Shown: positions 33,296-44,753, counted from the stretch's first letter. The stretch: 64,000 nt of DNA from Vanessa cardui (GCF_905220365.1 NC_061135.1:9763501-9827500); one strand, 5' to 3'. The notes: generated by a model not told the origin, from the letters alone. Numbers and translations: made by a program.

Positions 33296-35317
33296 ATAAC
33301 ACAACTCCAAAGCAAATATCTCACAGAAGAAAGCTAAAATTTTGATTGCATTATGTTTACTTAAAGATATAAAGACGTAACAGTTTCTTTGTCAAACACT
33401 GAGACATAAGGTGAAGAATATAGATCTATATATAATCTTGTAAAGTAGTCTTTTTATATGTGTGTTCGGTCCTATCTTGAAAATTACGTTTTTTTACCAT
33501 ATCTCGTGATACGAAAATTGATTACATGAGATACTTTTAATTGCTTCATTTATACTCAGCAATTTAGGACCACGCACTATGCATTTTTACTTATCGTAAA
33601 TATTGTGCGGTCGCTTAAATTCTATAATATAAATTGTATAAAAGAATTATATTTTATAAATTATGATTACATATACATTGCATGAATTCATACTTCATTT
33701 AGTTAAAAGAAACGTGTTTCAAATAACTATAATATGTACCTATATGTTTTATAAAATGTCAAACGTATTTCTTACATGGAGTTTCTATGATATCGAATCA
33801 GTTGGAAGATATGATATTATTTTAATAAGGTGCCAGTATAAAATAACATATAATTGTCTATTATAAAATTTCTCTTAGTATATAGAAATATCTGGTATTT
33901 GAATAAATAGGTTAAGGGATATGATATTAAAATAAGATATTGAATTGAAATTACCAATGCATGCACGAGGTCCAACACCAAATGGTAAGTATACATATTT
34001 GTTTTCACCATTATAATTCTTTGGATCAAATCTTTCAGGTCGGAATTCATTTGGATTATCAAAGTACTTGGGATCGTTTTGCATTGCTTGAATAGGTATA
34101 ATCACTCTTACTCCTTCATCAATGGTCAGATCTAAGTCTTCGAAAGTGTACTTATGTGCACACTTTCTCATCAAGAAACCTAGTGATGGAAACATTCTCA
34201 TCGCTTCTTTGAATGTCCATTCTAGGTACTGCATTTCCTTGATAGCGTCATAACTTAATTTGTTATCATACCTTTCCAATACTCTATCAATTTCCTCTTG
34301 CACCTTATTTTGTATATCAGGGTGATGAGCTAGCTCGTGTAGGGTAAAGCTGGTAGCCGAAGAGGAAGTTTCGAAACCAGCAGCGAAAAAAACAAACACT
34401 TGAGCCACAATCAGATCGATATTCATTTCTATCGTTGCTATTTCTGGTGTTCCGTCTGATTTCTTTCTTTCTATTGACTCGCAAACAATTGTTCCTTTTT
34501 TCTTGCATTCAAGCAAAAGATCTATAAAATCATTTCTACCTGACGGTTCATAGTTTCTTTGACATAAGACTTCGTTCACTAGTTGATATATCCCTTTTTC
34601 CACTCGAGTCATAACTTTCAAGTTTTTGAATATAGTGGGAAAGAATTCTTTCAAAAAGATTACGGAAATTTCTTTAAATCCCACTTTAAATATAGTAGCT
34701 CCAAGTTTTCGAAAAGCGGAGTTTTCCTCTTTGAGTGAGTCTGAGTCAAGTCCGAAGCCGCAAGCACCGATAAAATCAGTCGTGTATCGCGCCATAAGTT
34801 CACGTGCATCAATCTCCTTTTGTTTAGAAGCGGCGTTGAGTGTCCAGATCTGCAGCCGTTCAGCTCGTTCTACGATCAACGGGAACATTGCCTTGAGCTT
34901 ACCACTGGTAAAGGCGGGCGTCATTCGTTGACGCAATAACCGCCAAATGTCACCGTCGGCGAAGAATAAATTACGAAGCAAAGGTTCATTTCCATGGCTA
35001 TTCATGTTCATTCCTCGCGGATAAAAGTAAGCAAAATCAGTTGTGAGTATTCGTTTGGCAATCTCTGGGTCTCTAATAACAAGTTCAGGGCCAGATGCTC
35101 GATAAAATCCTACCACTTTTTCCGATGGATACTTCCAGTACATTTCTGATGCCATTTCGCACATACTTATTTGTATAAAATAATTTCTTGCATTGTTACC
35201 TAAAAAGGGCACTGGCTTGTCATGTTTCACTCGTTTTCGCTCCCAGTACTTATAGTTTCTTGTTCCGTACAAGTATAAAGTCAAAATCAAAATTGCTACT
35301 ATTATTAACGCAAACAT
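33031..35317 (-). CDS. CYP6AE-like: CYP6AE-like cytochrome P450, gene 3 of the array (514 aa)
   Basis: Join on the minus strand: exon 1 35317-33955 and exon 2 33212-33031. The intron 33954-33213 (742 bp, GTAATT...TAG) is the shortest of the three; it splits Gly455 in phase 1. Exon 1 has the same 1363 bases as its sisters. Motifs: WRLLR 125-129 (preceded by Ile, not Leu), AGFET 313-317, EAMR 371-374, PERF 427-430, FGVGPRACIG 446-455 with Cys453. It reads closer to gene 1 than to gene 2 (PSLGFL after ExxR, FGVGP haem loop), but has its own helix B-C text (NMNSHGNEP). Function as for the family: microsomal oxidation of hydrophobic foreign or dietary compounds; substrate unknown. An exon-1 frame running past 33955 to 33875 is intron read-through. 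The donor GTAATT is weaker than GTAAGT in the sisters. Confidence 0.92.
33245..33300. repeat. (CA)n microsatellite in intron of P450 gene 3
   Basis: A run of CA dinucleotides with CATA interruptions at both ends, directly behind the exon 2 acceptor. It is likely to vary in length between individuals. Confidence 0.9.
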
Positions 35318-35432
35318 CTTATCGTCTTAAATTGTGTTTGTGTTACAAACTAAACCATAACAGAGGGAAACGCGCAAAGGCTAACACGGACTCGAGTATA
35401 CTAAGTAGTTCACTGCCTTTATTGGATGTAAC

Positions 35433-35441
35433 TATAATATA
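35433..35441 (-). promoter_or_regulatory. TATA-like box and core promoter of P450 gene 3
   Basis: TATATTATA lies 116-124 bp upstream of the ATG, preceded by TTCGCTATG. Downstream come CAGTGAAC, CTTAGTATACT and GAGTCCG, shared with gene 1. The leader is about 50 bp shorter than in genes 1 and 2. Confidence 0.6.
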
Positions 35442-35662
35442 ACATAGCGAATCATAAAGCAATAAGTTGACGTGAGATTCAGTAAGATAAGATATACGGT
35501 TTATAAAAAATGTATAAAGGAATTGATAAGTCTGATATAAAGTTATAAATATGATAATTATTATTTTTTAAATATAATAAACAAGTCTATCTTTTGAACT
35601 TAGAATAATCCTAATGGATAACTGTGCAATAAAATATTAAAATATTACATACATGTAACGTT

Positions 35663-35709
35663 ATGTAGCCGCTTTAAAACACATTTTATGTGTTTTGAAG
35701 TGGCTACAT
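35663..35709. repeat. 22-bp inverted duplication, 3-nt loop
   Basis: Arms 35663-35684 and 35688-35709 flank TTT. The two non-Watson-Crick positions are G-T pairs, so an RNA copy would pair throughout. Confidence 0.9.
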
Positions 35710-35799
35710 CATTCCAACATACCTTTTTAGATATTTAAAGATTTTATCAAAAACTTGTAAAGATAAGCAAACCATAAAAAGTAATTATCCCACTGCTAA

Positions 35800-36081
35800 G
35801 CGAAGAATTTGCCCTCCACACAAAAGTTTTGAAATTATAATAAATAAATAATAAATATGAGACAACATCACATACATTACTCTGATCCCAATGTAAGTAG
35901 CTAAATCACTAGTGTTATGGAAAATCAGAAGTAACGAAGGTGCCACAAACGCCCAGACCCAAGACAACATAGAAAACTTATGGTAATCTACATCGACTCG
36001 GCTGGGAAACGAACCCGGGACCTCGGAGTGGCGTACCCATGAAAACCGGTGTACACACCACTCGAACAGGGAGGTCGTCAA
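35800..36081 (-). repeat. tRNA-derived SINE, family B (Metulj-like), reverse copy
   Basis: The minus strand repeats the order of 4054-4300: CTCCCTGTTCGAGTGG, GGTCCCGGGTTCG, TTGTCTTGGGTCTGGG, ATTGGGATCAGAGTAATG. The frame at 35785-36081 is this SINE read as protein. Confidence 0.8.
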
Positions 36082-36370
36082 AATTAAATTAGCTTATGAA
36101 TTGGCTTTTTTACAATTGTGTACACGTCATAAACGTTTACAATATATAATATTAATGTGTTAATTCATATATTTTTTAATCAAGTCATTTCGACTCTAAA
36201 ATCAAGATTAAAAATCACACATAAAAACAAACACTTCGTAATACATAAAATGTTACTAATATTACGACTATTAGTAGTAGTCTAAAATTTTACCGAAGTT
36301 AGAATACTAAGGGTATGGATCTGTTTACGGTTTATCTTTATATAAAGAATAAGACGATTTATATCTAGAA

Positions 36371-37283
36371 AAATTTTTATAAATAAAAAAAAACCGCCTT
36401 CAAAAATTAACTAAAAAGAAAAAAATAATCAGTTACATCCATATCCAATTTACGATTTTTTAATCACCTCTCAAAGTCGGTGCCAACATTGCTATATATG
36501 CATATAGGTACATAATACATACATACAAAAACTAAATCTATTTATTGTATAGATAACACCATTAGACAAACCTTACTATCGATACAAATTAAATGATTTC
36601 AATATAGGAATTTATTTACTTTGTTGGCACCGCCTTCAAAAGGTGATTAAAAAATCGTAAATTGGATATGGATGTAACTGATTATTTTTTTCTTTTTAGT
36701 TAATTTTTGAAGGCGGTTTTTTTTTATTTATAAAAATTTATTTACTGCTTTTCAGTGTTGTTTTGTTATTTATAATTACAATTGGTAGTGTTTGTCATTC
36801 ACTTTAATGCCGTTAATCATTGAGGAGTTCTCCTGGTAGTCCACCATCAGCTAGACTTCATCATAGGCATGTTTACTAACATCAATTGCTTGACGACTAT
36901 CTTAAAGAAATAGAACTAAGCCTGTAAAATAGTTACTTACTAATAGGTTCTGATTACTAGTTGTGGTCTTCATCATCAGTTCCACTTCATCAAATGTCAC
37001 TTTTCGTGAGCATATAACCAAGGCACTTTGAATAAAACCAAAATCACTATAGGTGTGCCTATAAAATTTGAGGAGTTCCCTCGATTTCTCCAGGATCCCA
37101 TCATCAGATCCTGATCTCCTGACAATGGGACCACCTGTAAAACATGCCCTTTCAAACAAAAAAAGAATTGTCAAAATCGGCCCAGCCATCTTCGAGTAAT
37201 TCGGTAACATACATAAAAAATAAAAAAAAAAAAAAAAAGGCCCCGACGAATTGAGAACCTCCTCCTTTTTTTGAAGTCGGTTA
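36371..37283 (-). mobile_element. non-autonomous palindromic element with a GAGGAGGTTCTCAATTCG terminus
   Basis: 36371-36740 is a hairpin unit with ~99-bp near-perfect arms (36371-36469 / 36641-36740), both ending in AACCGCCTTCAAAAATTAAC, and an inner GTCGGTGCCAACA / TGTTGGCACCG pair. It is followed by ~540 bp to a terminus at 37283 that matches the outer end of the 23.9-27.6 kb palindrome (TTCAAACAAAAAAAGAATTG, A-run, GACGAATTGAGAACCTCCTC, GAAGTCGGTT). The minus-strand frame 37210-36902 (contains GGPIVRRSGSDDGILEKSRE) belongs to the repeat body, not a host gene. Confidence 0.7.
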
Positions 37284-38659
37284 AAAACGACAATATCATT
37301 GGGATATTAAAAGAGCTAAAAAATTCTAAGCAACGCTCAGGAATCCTACAACGTCAGTAAAAAGATTACCCTCATGAGATAAATCCTCGGATTACCAATA
37401 TTAATTCCTGAAGTCCTTGTAAATGTAACTAACCCACTCGCAGGTTGAAAATGGGATAGGTATAGAGTCCCACATCTTAATTACACACGAAGCACATGGA
37501 TTGACTTTCGATTCGAATTGTGTGATTTGTAGATACACAACTGCATCTCCCATGTGATCGATGAATTTTCATGTTTCAAATTCCAATGCACTGTCCATAA
37601 AAGGAGTCTTAGTTCATCTATTAGACTTTCACAGGCATTAATTTCGTCAGTTGATAAGTTTGGGTGTGTGTAAAGTGTTTTTATAGACATATTCAAGTTT
37701 AGCAGACAATTTAATAAAAACGGTTATTTTAGGTGTAGAGATCATTTATAGACCGTGAGCTGCTATAAGGTATTTTGTCCCGCAAAAATCCGTAAAAAGC
37801 AAAGCCATTAGTGATCAATAGGTAATGTTATTTCCTGTTATAATTGAATTGCACCGTTGATTTAATCAACGGTAATAATGCAAGTTTTTTTTATTACCTC
37901 GTGTACAGTCCCTAATTTGACTAAACATAATGAATTAATAATAAAAAATATTATCACATATAATTTTACCAACAAGATTTTTTGTATGGAAATAATAAAA
38001 TAACAGCCATATTAAATAATTCTATTTAAAAAAAAAAATTACAAAATCTCTGCTCTTTCACTTAAATACTAACTGAAATTAGAAACATCTTTCTGAGTAT
38101 TATCAGTAAAGTCGGAATACTAATTTTAAATGATTACAATACATTTATGACACTGTCAAGCATATCCAAAATTGTTAATTTTGAGAAGACACAAACAAAA
38201 ACACATAGAAGTAAGGATAAACTTATAAAATCCAAACCTCAACCTCTTGAAATTAATACTTCCTGGGACAGGATATGATTCTTGATCAGTATTAATATAG
38301 TACCTTTGAACCATTTTAGTTTTAAAGAAGTAGTTTTGATGTTTAAAATATGTATTATTTGCAAATAATACAATTATTATAATATGAGTATACATAGCTT
38401 TGAGGCATTCCATGCGTATAATTCCATACAAAGCTGCAGTTATGAAATTAATAAATTAATGAATTTGTACTCAGTGTTACAATTATAATTCCAAAATAAT
38501 TATAGGAGCTTTGTTAATCTAATAAAATCTCTATGTAACCTTATTTTATATTATACCTTGTATAATGTTACGTAGACATTTTATGAGTTGTTCTATTTTG
38601 TTTGTAATCTTATTTCGAAAAAACGTAATTTACGAGACTCGACATACGTTATTCGGTAA

Positions 38660-39146
38660 AGTGATGATTGAGGGGCGTATCACGCTCACGCAAGATTCTC
38701 AAACTTGCGTGTGGCGCCCGTATGGCGGCGCGGCGTCGCCCCCGGGTGCCGAGCCGCTGACGCAGCTCGTAAACACTTGTCAAGTGGCCCGCGCAGCCCG
38801 GGCTCGGCCAGCAACGACGCGGCCGCTGAGAGCGCACACGTGGACACGAACCCGTATCAACAATGGATTATATATCAGAGGGTTGATCGAAACCGATCCC
38901 GCAGCGTGATGTGCGTGGGGCGGGTTGCCCAACTTCGTACGAAACGTATAATTTTGACACGCACGATGAACCCTACGCGTGCGTACAGTACCGCGCGTGT
39001 TGCCTGCGCGGACGCATGTGCTTAAGATTTGTTTCTGTTTTGAAACATCGCTTTCGAAGATCGTGAGATAATTTTTTTTCGAATCGAGTTCCAGGAAATA
39101 ATTGTGATTTTCCTTAAAAGCCGTTCATTTATCTTTATTCTTAAAG
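38660..39146 (+). promoter_or_regulatory. CpG-rich putative promoter and leader exon of the dpr-like gene
   Basis: 38660-39015 is strikingly GC- and CpG-rich against AT-rich flanks. It has several GCGTG cores, including an inverted pair CACGCAAG (38687-38694) and CTTGCGTG (38704-38711). 130 bp further on is a textbook donor, TTAAAG|GTAAGA, with the exon ending at 39146. The next plausible acceptor on this strand, TTTATTACAG before 44544, precedes the signal-peptide exon, so I infer a noncoding first exon here. Open frames at 38565-39025 lack continuity and are probably not coding. No transcript evidence is available. Confidence 0.4.
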
Positions 39147-40535
39147 GTAAGACATATTACATTATATATTTTCTTAACTTTTTACGATGCTTTATGAGTA
39201 CAAATATTGCTACTATTAAACATAGGCAAAAGTTTTTCTTTTATATTTTCATAATTTGCCATTTTGACATGGACTACACTGATTATAAATAAATCAATAC
39301 ATGAGCATATTTGTTATGGCTTTCCTTGCAAACGGGAAAAATAAAATGACATTTTAAGAGGATAGATTAAAGTAGTAATTAGAGAGGTAAAGTAAGTATT
39401 ATTTTTTTGTTACAATTTTAAGTGTTATAAATAAAGCGACCGATTTAAATTTAAGTTATTGAAACTAAATAGAGTATGAAAATAGTTAAATTCTCTATAA
39501 CTATATAGCTAACTCATGACACCTAAGACGCCGTGGTTGGCAGCATATTGAAAAAGTAAGGCGTTTATACTTCTCGCAGAGCTCATTCAATCTTATTGGC
39601 CTTTTTAAAATATAAACAAAAGATTTTGGGTAGAATCACAAATATCTTCAAATATTTAAAAATTGAATTTTATATTCACAATTTACTTTTTGCCGTAAAT
39701 AAACCATGTTCGAATTGAAAACTAGAAAAAATGTTAAAAAAAATTTGTTGATTCCAGAAATTGATCATTGCGTATGACATATCATTGCGTATATCAGGTG
39801 TTAATCAATAGGTTTTATTTCTACCTAAGGTATAGAAATGAAATATTGGATAATACTCGTATCATCTGAATAATTGATTACCCATCATCCCTTGTCGGTG
39901 TTGCTACTTCACGGACTTCGATACATATAAGCTAACGATCTATAGCCCATAAGATTCTTTTATTAACGGACTATATAATACGAAGGATGTTTTCATTCGA
40001 ATCGACAGTTCTTGACGTTACCGCTTCCAAATAATACTCCATAACTCGTCTGCTCTGTAATATTAAAATAGATTGTAATTTTGTGCTTACTTGTGTATAT
40101 ATTAAATATTGTGTCTACTAAGTGCTAAGTCTCGTTTAAAATTGTGGGTTTTACAAGTACAGAAAAACAATTAAACATTTACAAGCTTTAAGTTTTTTCA
40201 CAGCAGATTTATAAATATTTTGTATTAATAAATCATGTTTGAGTGTACAAAACAAACAATCTATAAATATATACTTAATATAGAAATGAAGATTTCGTTT
40301 GTTTACACACGCCCAGAATCTACCAAGTCCCATCTGAAGAAATCTCTAAGCGTTAAATAGGCCATTTATTGAGAAAGTTTGTAGATTATATAAATACTCA
40401 CAATGTGGATACGGGCGGTGCAGTAACATTTGAATGTGAAACTACATGGAGAAGTTAGTATGTAATATTATGATGACATTAATCATAACTATCAATTATC
40501 TTGAATAATACGTTTTATAAATTAATTATATATAC

Positions 40536-40740
40536 AAACTAGTAGTTGTCCGCGGTTTCGCTAGCGTTTTAGAGTGTCGGTTGTTATGTTTTAGGCAAAA
40601 AAGTACCCTTTGCCCTTTCTTGGAGTTCGAGTTTGCTAGATACCAAATTTCATTAAAATTAGTTCCGTGGTTTAGTCGTGAAAGAGGGACCGATATACAG
40701 AGTTGCTTTCACATTTATAATATTAAAACAGATAAATTAT
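40536..40740 (+). repeat. RTE-like 3' tail fragment
   Basis: GTCCGCGGTTTCGCTAGCG, CCAAATTTCATTAAAATTAG, GTCGTGAAAGAG and CATTTATAATATTAA occur in the order typical of lepidopteran RTE-type tails. A more decayed partner is at 44318-44500. Confidence 0.5.
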
Positions 40741-40755
40741 AATTTATTTTGTGGA

Positions 40756-41062
40756 GTAGAGATGGCCCAGTGGTTAGAACGCGTGCATCTTAACCGATGA
40801 TTGTGGGTTCAAACCCCGGCAAGTACCGCTGATTCATGTGCTTAATTTGTCTTTATAATTCATCTCGTGCTCGGTGGTGAAGGACAACATCGTGAGGAAA
40901 CCTGCATGTGACAAATTTCATAGAAATTCTGCCACATGTGTATTCCACCAATCCGCATTGGAACAGCGTGGTGGAATATGTTCCTAACCTTCTCCTCAAA
41001 GGAAGAGGAGGCCTTTAGCCCAGTAGTGGGAATTTACAGGCTGTTGTTGTTGTTGTTGTTGT
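40756..41062 (+). repeat. tRNA-derived SINE, family A, full-length forward copy
   Basis: It starts with a tRNA-like head (GAGATGGCCCAGTGGTTAGAA; B box GGGTTCAAACCCC), runs through the body ending TAGCCCAGTAGTGGG, and finishes with (TTG)n at 41042-41062. This is the reference copy for the family in this window. Confidence 0.88.
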
Positions 41063-42269
41063 GGACTCATTATGTATGAGGTGATCATTTTTCAGATACT
41101 AAAAGTTTCGATAAAAATGACCATATTAAGTTAAAAAAAAGACTTCCAAGTGACATTTTTGTTCAATATCAAAATCGTATATGAACGTGTAATTGTGCTA
41201 AATGAAATGTCATTTTTTTTAAAGTATCTATATTGTAAACTACAAAATAGTATATATGTCTGGCGTAAGAATGAAAACCAAATGTTTCACCAAAAGTGTA
41301 GTTATAATTAGATGGGGCGATTCCGGCATCCTATGATCCGCGTAATGATCCTGTCAAATGTCAGTGCTGTCAGCGAGCGCAACGTCGCTTAAATAAATTA
41401 ACGAAGACCCATATTTAATTAATTTTGTCTATTATTTCATACAATAATAAGAGATTCATACTTTTTTTATAACTAGTCACACGTATACCTTCTTCAAAAG
41501 TTTCTTGTGTATATATATATTGGTTCGCAATTTTTTTTTATTATTATACATTTCGTAATCAAATCAAACGAGCAGTTACATTTAGATAATCGACTGAGTT
41601 TATAGTCCGTATATATCTTAGCCTGAAACATACTAAATTTGTCTGTAATGAATTTATAAGAAAATGTTTTACCTAGTCTCGATAGATTTGAGAGTAACCT
41701 GAAAATTAATGAGAATGAATAATATGTTTAACGAAAAGTCTTTTAAATTTCTATTGAAATGATTTCCCTCAATTCTTTCATACTACAAAAAGTAAAAAAA
41801 AATAACGATGTTTGACAAATAGCTCAAAATTCTATGTACCTAATTGTCTGATTTCACTACCATTTTTATACAAATTACCATCAGCATATCATACAATAAT
41901 AGACATAAAATGCTTCCATCTAAGAAATACGTACGTATGTACGTTTTTAGGTCCAGCTTCCTGTTTTTACTACTGTAAGATGATACAACATAAATCACGT
42001 TGGTTATACGTGACGTGTGACATTTCCATAACTAATTTTAACCTCACATAATAAGAACCAACTTAATAATTTAATTAATTATCTATTGTATAATATTCTA
42101 CTAAAACCTCTTTTGTTACAATGGGATTACAAATCAGTCATTGATCCACAACCGAAAACGACAAAAAAATCGTTATTTCAGAATTGTTTACCATATCAGG
42201 TAATAACAAACAAGATAATATATATGTAAATCTCTGAGGATGTATGTGGTCAGTTTAAAAATGAAAGAA

Positions 42270-42425
42270 TACGCCCCCCCCCCTTTCTTATCCCCCCTTC
42301 GCCTGTCAGAGCGGTGACAGTGAAGAGTAAGGCGCGCAGCTGCGGCGAGGAGGAGACCCGCGTAACCTTTGCGCGATATTCCGGGCGAGCTATTTGCGGC
42401 GGCTTGCAAATAGCATCGCGCGCCA
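42270..42425. other. CpG-rich patch with C-run and 13-bp hairpin
   Basis: A run of C bases (about 42275-42284) is followed by CpG-rich sequence. GCTATTTGC (42389-42397) pairs with GCAAATAGC (42406-42414), and the stem extends by GCGA/TCGC across one bulged A. It may be regulatory or an alternative promoter of the dpr-like gene; no exon signals seen. Confidence 0.4.
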
Positions 42426-44317
42426 ACAGACCACTGATTAACTTAGACCCTCCTATACTTGGTCACGTAGACCCACTGTCAGCTTCAGCTTGAATACTTT
42501 AAATATCTTACTTAAAATCGTATATAGACTTAGATAGAACGTTTGTTATACGGACGAACGGCTTTACCTAAAACGGACTTCTAGCTGATTAGACGTAATG
42601 ACGATTCATCTTTTATCGAAAATGACATCTATGATACCGAAAAACTGTGTTTAATTAAACGTCATTTATGAGTAAGGTAACAACGTCAGTTATTTCGTTT
42701 TATAAATGAAAATGAATTACAGATAATGTATTTATTAGCGGGGACATTTCTTATGATTTTATATTATGTTATTGTTGAGAAGTTATATTTTTTAAACCGG
42801 CGAAAAGCTAGAAGAGCGTGCAATGAGTTAGGTGTTAATCGTTGACTTTTACACGGGTGGCGCCGACAAGCGGTGTAAATCATGGCAAGCTGGTCGGCAA
42901 GATCAAAGTGCTTTCTTACGATTATTGTGGAGTCCGGACTTTGTGCCCACTTTGTGCACAAGTACGCGTTTAATTAGCTATATACCAAGACGGCTTTACG
43001 ACTACAGGGAAATTCGGAATGTATTCATATTTACGCGCGTAAAAGCACTTAAGTCTGATTCGTAAAAATAATAATATCGAAGTAAGATGTTATTGAAATG
43101 CGGTCTGGAAATTATTTAAAAATGTAAATATTTTTACATTATATACTATATTTAAGTCGATAATTGTTAATTTCATATTTTTAAGTTATTATGTTTCTAT
43201 AATGAGCGGTCTAATTCGCACTGATTACTTCCTAAGATGTATGCATAACTTAACGTAGTTAATGAAATTAAATGCCCACTAATTAATATAATGTATACCA
43301 CAAATAAAAATAATGAAATCCTAGAATTAAACACAAAAAATAAAATAAAATTTACAATAATGTTTAAAACAAAAAATATGTATGTATATATAAACAATTT
43401 TTAACATCTTCATTCATAAAATTAATATGTGTTACCTACATAGGATACTTCTAACAAAATAAAGTAAAACATCTAAGAGCTCTTTATTATAATTTAACAT
43501 ATATTACAATGAACAATGTTTAAAATTAGGTTTGTATACGTAATTAAATTTTGATTACTTTATGGCGGAATATTATAACGAGATTGTTTATGATGTGATA
43601 TTAGTAGTAACTCTCGAATGTTGCAATAAATAGTTGCCATATCTTTCCATTGCTCGACGCGCCCGCGCTCGTCCTCGAAGCGAGCGCATTCCACCACTTT
43701 AATCCTGTCGATTCCGAACGAAACGTCTATCCTTCTGTATATCACATAACTAAATGTATCTTTAAATATTTCATAATTTTCAGTATATCTATTTGATTTC
43801 ATATGAAGCTTATTAGAAAGTGACCCATTTGAATAATTAATTATAAGTTTGTCACGATTTCAACACCGACGTTGACTTTATGAGTAATAAAAGTTGATAC
43901 TTAAACGATAACTAATAATAATCATTCAAATTTATTGTATCGTTAAATTCGGGTCCTTGTATGCACATATGGGATTTGAGATCTAATTTTCCCATTCCAA
44001 AGCATGTGACTGGTTGTATGGTACTAAGAGATATTTTAAGTTTTTTCCGTACGTGTGTAATCAGTCAAAAGACTTTCAGTATAGTAAAACAAAAAACATA
44101 CCCTATTATATTCGGCTTCTGACAAAGGACTTTCTTAGGTTTGAAATTAGTTCTACGCTGTTCCTCTGCGGGTTTCCTTACGATATATCCTGTACTGTCG
44201 ACTACAAGATTAATCATCATCACAGCGCTTGCTCAGATTTATAAGCGCGATTTTTGTTTAATGTGACAGAACAATATGATTAGTAATTATTTGACAACTA
44301 CATAACATCAACAAGTA

Positions 44318-44500
44318 GCTCTCAGCTTCCTTCGCTTTTTAGGGTGTTGGTTGTCATGTTAGGCAAATAAGTACTTTACTTTCTTGGAGTTCAAGTTTGC
44401 TTCATACCAAAATTCATCCAATCGGTTCAGCTGTTTGGTCGTGAAAGAATAGACAGACTGAGTTACTTCCACATTTAAAATATTATTATAGATTAAATAT
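44318..44500 (+). repeat. RTE-like 3' tail fragment, decayed
   Basis: GGGTGTTGGTTGTCATG, CTTGGAGTTCAAGTTTGC, ATCGGTTCAGCTG and GTCGTGAAAGAATAGACAG parallel the 40.5-40.7 kb copy. It ends 40 bp before the acceptor of the dpr signal-peptide exon. Confidence 0.45.
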
Positions 44501-44543
44501 TGGTGACTTCATTTACTAATTGAAATATATTTTTTTATTACAG

Positions 44544-44753
44544 ATGTTCTAAATGAAAAACGCAATGGATGCTGGACGGACAGTTCGTTGATGTGTTTAC
44601 TGTGACAATAAAATACTGTGCATTGTGTGTTGTGCGGTGTAAAGTGCCCCTGGAAGTGCTGGTATTGCTGGTGTGGGTTCAAGTGCGAGTGCAGTATGTG
44701 CGATTGTGTGTGCGGACTGTTACTGCTGCTCGCTGCTCTACCGGCGCTCGCTG
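44544..44753 (+). CDS. dpr-like: dpr-like exon 1: leader with upstream ORFs plus signal peptide
   Basis: Acceptor TTTATTACAG at 44534-44543, donor CTG|GTATAG after 44753. The coding start is ATG 44696 (A at -3), in a frame closed upstream by TAA 44609-44611; it gives MCDCVCGLLLLLAALPALA plus the first base of a Gly codon. This phase-1 end matches exon 2; the longer ATG 44569 frame ends in phase 2 and does not. Upstream lie three back-to-back short ORFs: 44544-44552, 44553-44591 and 44591-44605. Confidence 0.65.

Larger units (their letters stand above)
35318..38640. other. spacer between the P450 array and the dpr-like gene
   Basis: It contains the P450 gene 3 promoter, a 22-bp snap-back (35663-35709), SINE B (35800-36081), and a palindromic element with tail (36371-37283). 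The rest, 37.3-38.6 kb, is AT-rich; frames at 37481-37696 and 38156-38431 show no recognisable product. Confidence 0.6.
39147..44543 (+). other. inferred first intron of the dpr-like gene
   Basis: It contains RTE-like fragments (40536-40740, 44318-44500), SINE A (40756-41062), a C-run and CpG-rich patch at 42270-42425 with a hairpin, and AT-rich filler. Frames at 42188-42409, 42764-43065 and 43560-43802 are not supported by splice signals or recognisable products. Confidence 0.45.

Noticed and set aside
33251..33300. CA run as a regulatory Z-DNA element
   Set aside because: An ordinary microsatellite behind an acceptor; no sequence evidence beyond the repeat.
36902..37210. 102-codon minus-strand ORF as a host gene
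   Set aside because: It lies within a repeat between element termini and its text belongs to a dispersed lepidopteran repeat.
38565..39025. Overlapping ORFs of 114 and 106 codons as proteins
   Set aside because: Composition follows CpG richness, and a clean donor follows downstream with no in-frame link; a leader exon is the better reading.
40756..40830. tRNA gene candidate
   Set aside because: It is the head of SINE family A; the same head with body occurs at four loci.
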